Source: Pseudomonas xantholysinigenes (lineage in GTDB: Bacteria; Pseudomonadota; Gammaproteobacteria; Pseudomonadales; Pseudomonadaceae). From it: DNA of 64,000 nucleotides. Below, piece by piece: positions 39,101 to 48,100 of the stretch (the stretch's first letter is position 1; each line of letters begins with the position of its first letter). A program made the translations under genes and the position numbers. Location of the stretch: the NCBI RefSeq assembly GCF_014268885.2, contig NZ_CP077095.1:5388501-5452500 (forward strand), read 5' to 3'. The notes beneath the pieces are model-generated. The model was given only the letters and a program-made list of their open reading frames with translations. It was not told the DNA's origin and made no database searches.

Positions 39101-42100
39101 GCAACGCCAGCGTCCAGATCACCGACACCATCAGCGAAGTTGTCGCAACCTTGACGGCTGACAAGACCACCGTCAGCGAAGGCGGCCAGATCACCTACAC
39201 CGTGACCCTGACCAACGGCCAGGGCCTGTCGGTCGTCGGCCACAACGGCCTGACTTTCACCTTGAGCGATGGCACCAAGGTCACCATCCCCGCTGGCAGC
39301 GCCACCGGTACCGCCACCATCACCGCCCCGGACGATGTGTTCATCGGTGGCCAGGCGACCATCAGCAACAAGCTGACCGGCGTCACCGGCGCTGACAACT
39401 TCGAGAAGCTGACCCTGGGCCAGAACGAAGTGCAGACCTCCGTCACCGACGAGCCCGGTACCGGAACGCCGGGCACTGACAACCAAGGCGACAAGGTCTC
39501 GGTCACCATCGTCAGCAACGGCGATGTCACTGAAGACCAACAACCCGCCTTCACCGTCAAAGTCAGCCAGAAACTGGACTATGACCTGACCGTCACCCTG
39601 TCCAATGGCGACAAGGTGGTGATCAAGGCCGGCCAGACCGAGGCCGAGTACAAGACCACCGCCCAGGGCGATGACGTCTTCAAGGACGGTGATTCGCTGA
39701 CCGTCGGCATCACTGATGCTTCCGTGCCTGGTCATACCTTCGAGAATCTGGAGCTCGGTGGCGATGCCACCGTCCAGATCACCGATACCATCAGTGAAGT
39801 GGTCGCGACCCTGACCGCTGACAAGACCACCGTCGCCGAGGGTGGCCAGATCACCTACACCGTCACCCTGACCAACGGCCAGGGCCTGTCGGTCGTTGGC
39901 CACAATGGCCTGACCTTCACCCTCACCGACGGCACCAAGGTCACCATCCCTGCTGGCAGCGCTACCGGCACCATCACCATCAATGCCCCAGACGACGTCT
40001 TCGTCGGCGGCCAGCCTTCGATTGTGAACAAACTGGAAGGTGTTACCGGCGCCGACAACTTCGAAAAACTCACCCTCGGCAAAGAGGAAGTGAAGACCGA
40101 AGTCACCGACGAGCCAGGCACCGGCACTCCGGGCACCGATAACCAGGGCGACAAAGTCTCGGTCACCATCGTCAGCAAAGGCGATGTCACTGAAGACCAG
40201 CAGCCGGCCTTCACCGTCAAAGTCAGCCAGAAACTGGACCACGACCTGACCGTTACCTTGAGCAATGGCGACAAGGTCGTCATCAAGGCCGGCCAGACTG
40301 AAACCGAGTACAAGGCCAAGGCCCAGGGTGACGACGTCTTCAAGGACGGCGACACCCTGACTGTCGGCATCACCGATGCCGCTGTCGATGGCAAATCCTT
40401 CGAGAATCTGGAGCTGGGCGGCAACGCCAGTGTTCAAATCACCGACACCATCAGCGAAGTCGTGGCGACCCTGACCGCGGACAAGACCACCGTCGCCGAG
40501 GGTGGCCAGATCACCTACACCGTCACCCTGACCAACGGCCAGGGCCTGTCGGTCGTCGGCCACAATGGCCTGACCTTCACCTTGAGCGATGGCACCAAAG
40601 TGACCATCCCCGCTGGCAGCGCCACCGGTACCATCACCGTCAATGCGCCTGATGATGTGTTCGTCGGTGGTCAACCGACCATCGTCAACAAACTGGAAGG
40701 TGTGACCGGCGCCGACAACTTCGAAAAACTCACCCTCGGCAAAGAGGAAGTGAAGACCGAAGTCACCGACGAGCCGGGCACCGGCACTCCAGGCACTGAC
40801 AACCAAGGCGACAAGGTTAGCGTGACCATCGTCAGCAAAGGCGACGTCACCGAAGACCAGCAGCCGGCCTTCACCGTCAAAGTCAGCCAGAAACTGGATC
40901 ACGACCTGACCGTTACCTTGAGCAATGGCGACAAGGTCGTCATCAAGGCCGGCCAGACTGAAACCGAATACAAAGCCAAAGCCCAAGGTGATGACGTCTT
41001 CAAGGACGGCGACACCCTGACCGTTGGCATCACCGACGCGGCTGTAGACGGCAAGACCTTCGAGAATCTGGAGCTCGGCGGCAACGCCAGCGTCCAGATC
41101 ACCGACACCATCAGTGAAGTCGTCGCAACCCTGACCGCTGACAAGACCACCGTTAGCGAAGGTGGCCAGATCACCTACACCGTCACCCTGACCAACGGCC
41201 AGGGCCTGTCGGTCGTCGGCCACAATGGCCTGACCTTCACCTTGAGCGATGGCACCAAAGTGACCATCCCGGCGGGTAGCGCTACTGGCACCATCACCAT
41301 CAATGCCCCGGACGACGTCTTCGTCGGCGGCCAGCCGACCATCGTCAACAAACTGGAAGGTGTTACCGGCGCCGACAACTTCGAAAAACTCACCCTCGGC
41401 AAAGAGGAAGTGAAGACCGAAGTCACCGACGAGCCGGGCACCGGCACCCCAGGCACTGACAACCAAGGCGACAAGGTTAGCGTGACCATCGTCAGCAAAG
41501 GCGATGTCACCGAAGACCAGCAACCGGCCTTCACCGTCAAAGTGAGCCAGAAGCTCGACCACGATCTGACTGTCACCTTGTCCAACGGCGACAAGGTGGT
41601 GATCAAGGCTGGTGAAACCGAAACCGAATACAAGGCCAAAGCTCAGGGCGACGACGTATTCAAAGACGGCGATACCCTGACCGTCGGCATCACCGATGCC
41701 GCTGTCGATGGCAAATCCTTCGAGAATCTGGAGCTGGGCGGCAACGCCAGCGTGCAGATCACCGATACCATCAGCGAAGTCGTCGCGACCCTGACCGCCG
41801 ACAAGACCACCGTCGCCGAGGGTGGCCAGATCACCTACACCGTCACCCTGACCAACGGCCAGGGCCTGTCGGTCGTTGGCCACAACGGCCTGACCTTCAC
41901 CCTCACCGATGGCACCAAAGTCACCATCCCCGCTGGCAGCGCCACCGGCACCATCACCATCAACGCCCCGGACGACGTCTTCGTCGGCGGCCAGCCTTCG
42001 ATTGTGAACAAGCTCGAAGGCGTCACCGGCGCCGATAACTTCGAAAAACTCACCCTCGGCAAAGAGGAAGTGAAGACCGAAGTCACCGACGAGCCGGGCA

Positions 42101-45100
42101 CCGGCACTCCAGGCACCGATAACCAGGGCGACAAAGTCTCGGTCACTATCGTCAGCAAAGGCGACGTCACCGAAGACCAGCAGCCGGCCTTCACCGTCAA
42201 AGTCAGCCAGAAACTGGATCACGACCTGACCGTTACCTTGAGCAATGGCGACAAGGTCGTCATCAAGGCCGGCCAGACTGAAACCGAGTACAAAGCCAAA
42301 GCCCAGGGCGATGACGTCTTCAAGGACGGCGACACCCTAACCGTTGGCATCACCGATGCGGCAGTGGATGGCAAGTCCTTCGAGAATCTGGAACTCGGCG
42401 GCAACGCCAGCGTCCAGATCACCGACACCATCAGCGAAGTCGTCGCGACCCTGACTGCGGACAAAACCACCGTCAGCGAGGGTGGCCAGATCACCTACAC
42501 CGTCACCCTGACCAACGGCCAGGGCCTGTCGGTCGTCGGCCACAATGGGCTGACCTTCACCCTCACCGACGGCACCAAAGTGACCATCCCGGCCGGCAGC
42601 GCCAGCGGCACCATCACCGTCAATGCACCGGATGATGTGTTCGTCGGCGGTCAGCCGACTATCGTCAACAAACTGGAAGGTGTGACCGGCGCCGACAACT
42701 TCGAAAAACTCACCCTCGGCAAAGAGGAAGTGAAGACCGAAGTCACCGACGAACCGGGCACGGGTACCCCAGGCACCGACAACCAAGGCGACAAAGTCTC
42801 GGTCACCATCGTCAGCAATGGCAACGTCACCGAAGACCAGCAGCCAAGCTTCACCGTCAAGGTCAGCCAGAAACTGGCGCAAGACCTGACCGTGACCCTG
42901 GACAACGGCGACAAGGTGGTGATCAAGGCCGGCCAGACCGAGGCCGAGTACAAGACCACCGCCCAGGGCGACGACGTGTTCAAGGATCCGGGTTCGGTAT
43001 CCGTCGGCATCAGTGATGCCAGCGTACCGGGCAAGACCTTCGAGAACCTTGAGCTCGGTGGCAAGGCCACCGTGCAGATCACCGACACCGTCAGCGAAGT
43101 GGTCGCGACCCTGACCGCCGACAAGTCCACCGTGACCGAAGGCGGCCAGATCACCTACACCGTGACCCTGACCAACGGCCAGGGCCTGTCGGTCACTGGC
43201 CACAACGGCCTGACCTTCACCCTGAGCGACGGCACCAAGGTCACCATCCCGGCCGGCAGCGCCAGCGGTACCGCCACCATCACCGCCCCGGACGACGTAT
43301 TCATCGGCGGCCAGGCCACCATCAGCAACAAGCTGACCGGCGTCACCGGTGCCGACAACTTCGAGAAACTGACCCTCGGCAAGGACGAAGTGAAGACTGG
43401 CGTCACCGACGAGCCAGGCTCGGGCACCCCGGGCACCGGCAACCAGGGCGACAAGGTCAGCGTGACCATCGTCGGCAATGGCGATGTGAACGAAGCCGAA
43501 CAAGCGTCGTTCACCGTCAAGGTCAGCCAGAAACTCGACCAGGACCTGACCGTCACCCTGTCCAACGGCGACAAGGTGGTGATCAAGGCAGGCCAGACCG
43601 AAACCGAGTACAAGGCCAAGGCCCAGGGCGACGACGTGTTCAAGGATGGCGGCCCGCTCACCGTCGGCATCAGCGATGCCAGCGTGGTGGGCAAGACCTT
43701 CGAGAATCTTGAGCTCGGCGGCTCGGCCACCGTGCAGATCACCGACACCGTCAGCGAGGTCGTGGCCACCTTGTCCGCGGACAAGACCACCGTCAGCGAA
43801 GGAGGCCAGGTCACCTACACCGTGACCCTGACCAACGCCCAGGGCCTGTCGGTCACCGGCCACAATGGCCTGACTTTCACCCTCACCGATGGCACCAAGG
43901 TCACCATCCCGGCCGGCAGCGCCACTGGCACGGTCACCATCAACGCCCCGGACGACGTGTTCATCGGCGGCCAGCCGACCATCAGCAACAAGCTGACCGG
44001 CGTCACCGGCGCCGACAACTTCGAAAAACTGACCTTGGGTCAGAACGAAGTGAAGACCACCGTCACCGACGAGCCAGGTTCGGGTACCCCGGGCACTGGC
44101 AACCAGGGCGACAAAGTCTCGGTGACCATCGTCAGCAACGGCAACGTCACCGAAGACCAGCAGCCAAGCTTCACCGTCAAGGTCAGCCAGAAACTGGCCC
44201 AGGACCTGACCGTGACCCTGGACAACGGCGACAAGGTCGTCATCAAGGCCGGCCAGACCGAAACCGAGTACAAGGCCAAGGCCCAGGGCGACGACGTATT
44301 CAAGGACCCGGGCTCGATCTCCGTCGGCATCAGCGATGCCAGCGTGCCGGGCAAGACCTTCGAAAACCTCGAGCTCGGCGGCAAGGCCACCGTGCAGATC
44401 ACCGACACCACCAGTGAAGTGGTCGCGACCCTGTCCGCGGACAAGACCACCGTCAGCGAAGGTGGCCAGGTCACCTACACCGTGACCCTGACCAACGCCC
44501 AGGGCCTGTCGGTCACCGGCCACAATGGCCTGACCTTCACCCTCACCGACGGCACCAAGGTCACCATCCCAGCCGGCAGCGCCACTGGCACGGTCACCAT
44601 CAACGCTGCGGACGACGTGTTCATCGGCGGCCAGCCGACCATCAGCAACAAGCTGACCGGCGTCACCGGCGCCGACAACTTCGAAAAACTGACCCTGGGT
44701 CAGAACGAAGTGAAGACCACCGTCACCGACGAGCCAGGTTCGGGCACCCCGGGCACTGGCAACCAGGGCGACAAGGTCTCGGTGACCATCGTCAGCAACG
44801 GCAACGTTACCGAAGACCAGCAGCCAAGCTTCACCGTCAAGGTCAGCCAGAAACTGGCCCAGGACCTGACCGTGACCCTGGACAACGGCGACAAGGTCGT
44901 CATCAAGGCCGGCCAGACCGAAGCCGAGTACAAGGCCAAGGCCCAGGGCGACGACGTGTTCAAGGACCCGGGCTCGATTTCCGTCGGCATCAGCGATGCC
45001 AGCGTAACCGGCAAGACCTTCGAAAACCTCGAGCTCGGCGGCAAGGCCACCGTGCAGATCACCGACACCACCAGTGAAGTGGTCGCGACCCTGTCCGCGG

Positions 45101-48100
45101 ACAAGACCACCGTCACAGAAGGCGGCCAGGTCACCTACACCGTGACCCTGACCAACGCCCAGGGCCTGTCGGTCGTTGGCCACAACGGCCTGACCTTCAC
45201 CCTCACCGACGGTACCAAGGTCACCATCCCGGCCGGCAGCGCCAGCGGCACCTTCACCATCACCGCCAAGGACGACCCGTACGTTGGCGGCCAGCCGAAC
45301 ATCGTCAACAAGATCGAGTCGGTCAGCGGCGGCGACAACTTCGAGAAACTGACCCTCGGCAGCAACACCGTCACCACCAGCGTCACCGACGAACCGGCCG
45401 GCCAGGGCGACCTGACCACCGTCGGCATCAGCGGCGACACCTCGGTGACCGAGGGCGACACCGCCCACTACAACCTGACCCTGAGCAACCCGTCGAAGTC
45501 CGAGGTGACCATCACCCTGACCTACAGCGGCACCGCCACCGACGGCCAGGACTTCACCGGTGTGGTCACCGTGAAGATCCCGGCCGGCAGCAGCGGCACC
45601 AGCTTCGACATCAAGACCATCGACGACAAGCTGGTCGAAGGTTCGGAGAACTTCACGGTCAAGATCAGCGGCGCCAGCGGCGGCGGCTTCGAGAACCTGC
45701 AGGTCGACGCCGGCAAGTCCAGCGTCACCACCACCATCATCGACAACGACCACGCGCCAGTCGCCACCGGCGGCGCGGTGACCGGCACCGAAGACACCGA
45801 CTATGTGTTCCAGTGGGGCGACTTCAACGTCACCGACGCCGACGGCAACAGCGGCCTGTCGGTGACCATCAGCAAGCTGCCGGACCTGGGCAACCTGAAG
45901 TTCTTCAACGGCACCTCGTGGGTCGATGTGTCGCTGAACCAGACCATCAGCCAGGCCGACATCGCTGCCGGCAAGCTCAAGTTCGTGCCGTTGGCCAACC
46001 AGTCGGGCATCGATGGCTATGGCGGCACCGGCGTGGGCAACCAGCAGGCCGACTACGCGCAGCTCAAGTACAAGCCCAACGACGGCACCAACCTGGGCAA
46101 CGAAGCGACCCTGAAGGTCGATATCCGCCCGGTCGCCGACAAACCCGACCTGAACATCGGCAACAACAACGTCAACTCGATCGGCCTGCAGAAGGAAACC
46201 TGGAACAGCCTCACCGGCCTGGGCAACAACGGTAACGGCATCTCCGGCGATAGCCTGAAGAACGTGTTCGCCAACTCCGGCAATGCCAGCAAGACCGAGA
46301 CGGTCACCGGCGTCGACTCGACCAGCAACGTCACCCCAGGCAGCGGCTCGAAGACTTCCGGCCTGATCTACCTGGAAGCCGGCAAGACCTATTCCTTCAC
46401 CGGCACCGCCGATGACAGCCTGCAGATCGTCGTCGGCGGCAAGAACGTCGCCAGCGGTATCTGGGGCTCCAACAGCGGCGCGATCTCCGGCAGCTTCACC
46501 CCGACCACCAGCGGCTACTACACCCTGGAGATCTACAACGCCAACCAGGCCGGCCCAGGTAGCCTGGACGTCAACATCCGGGTCAACAATGGCGCGGCCA
46601 TGGACCTGAACAGCTCGAACATCCCGATGTACCCGAGCGTCAACGACCTGAGCAACGCCGGCGTCACCGTCTCCGACCTGCATGGCAGCAACGGTCAGGG
46701 CTACTACGACGGCTACAAGCTCAACGAAGGCAGCGAGAACGGCGCGCCGGTCAAGCTGGTCGGCATCAGCACCAACCTGACCGACACCGATGGTTCCGAG
46801 ACCCTGAGCGTCAAGCTCGGCGGTATCCCGGCGGGCTCGGTGCTGTCCGACGGCGCCGGCCACACCGTGACCGTCGGCAAGGACGCGGTGGACGTCACCG
46901 GCTGGAACCTGGGCAGCCTGACCATCAAGCCACCGGCCTACTACCAGGGCCAGTTCGACGTGAAGGTCACCTCGACCTCCACCGAAAGCGTTGGCGGCAG
47001 CACCGCGACCAGCGAAGGCACCATCAAGGTCAACGTCTACCCACAGAGCTACAACACCAGCAACCTGTCGTCGGACAACGACAACGTGATGGGCACCGAT
47101 GGCAACGATATCGTCGTCTCGGACGTCTCGGGCCTGCATGTGGTGCCTGGGCAGGACTACAACCTGGCCTTCATCGTCGACACCTCGGGCAGCATGGGCA
47201 AAAACGGCGTGGACGCAGCCAAGAGCTCCCTGGAGTCGGTGTTCAAGACCTTGGCCGCCAGCGTCAAGGGCGCGGCCTCGGGCACGGTGAACATCCTGCT
47301 GGTCGACTTTGCCAGCCAGGTCAAGAGCAGCATCTCGGTGACGCTGAACGATGCCGGCCTGCAAAAGCTGCTCGACGCGCTGGGCAACCTCAAGTCCGAC
47401 GGTGGCACCAACTACGAAGACGCCTTCAAGACCACCGCCAACTGGTTCCAGAACCTGCAGAACGCCGGCAACAAGGGCAGCAACCAGACGTTCTTCATCA
47501 CCGACGGGCAACCGACGTACTATCAGACCGGCGAGAAGACCAACCCGACCCTCGGCTACAGCAGCACCAAGCTGGACGACTACCTCGCGTCGATCAACTA
47601 CAAGATCGGTGACGTGGTCACCCGCGGCAACCTGGATGGCTACAACCGCGTCAACATCGACTCCAGCGGCAAGATGACCGTCGAGTACTGGAACGGCTAC
47701 AGCTGGTCGACCCACAGCTCCAGCTCGGGCACCCTGCACGCCCAGGGCGACGGCACCTACGAGATCTCCAGCCTCGGCGGCTACGGCAGCTACACCGACA
47801 ACGCCACCTGGAACAACTCGCTGGATAGCTTCAAGCTGCTCTCGGGCCTGTCCAACGTCGAGGCGATCGGCCTCAACAATGGTGTGAACGCCAACGACCT
47901 GAAGCCATTCGACTCTGACGGCAAGCCGCAGACCAACATCGACCCGAGCAAGTTGGCCGAAGCGATCCTCGGCCACACCGAAGTCACCAACCCGGGCAAT
48001 GACACGGTCAACGGCGGCGACGGCAACGACATCATCTTCGGCGATCTGATGACCTTCGACGGCATCGCCGGTACCGGTGTCGAGGCGATCCAGGCCTATG

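Noticed and set aside
32911..42222. Open frame of about 3,100 codons antisense to lapA
   Set aside because: It mirrors the lapA repeats because codon bias in GC-rich repeats leaves the antisense frame open. It has no ribosome-binding site, ends inside the promoter region, and its repeats exactly follow the 660-bp units of the sense gene.
34867..45426. CRISPR-like array
   Set aside because: Units are 660 bp, continuous, coding and in frame; no spacers and no cas genes.
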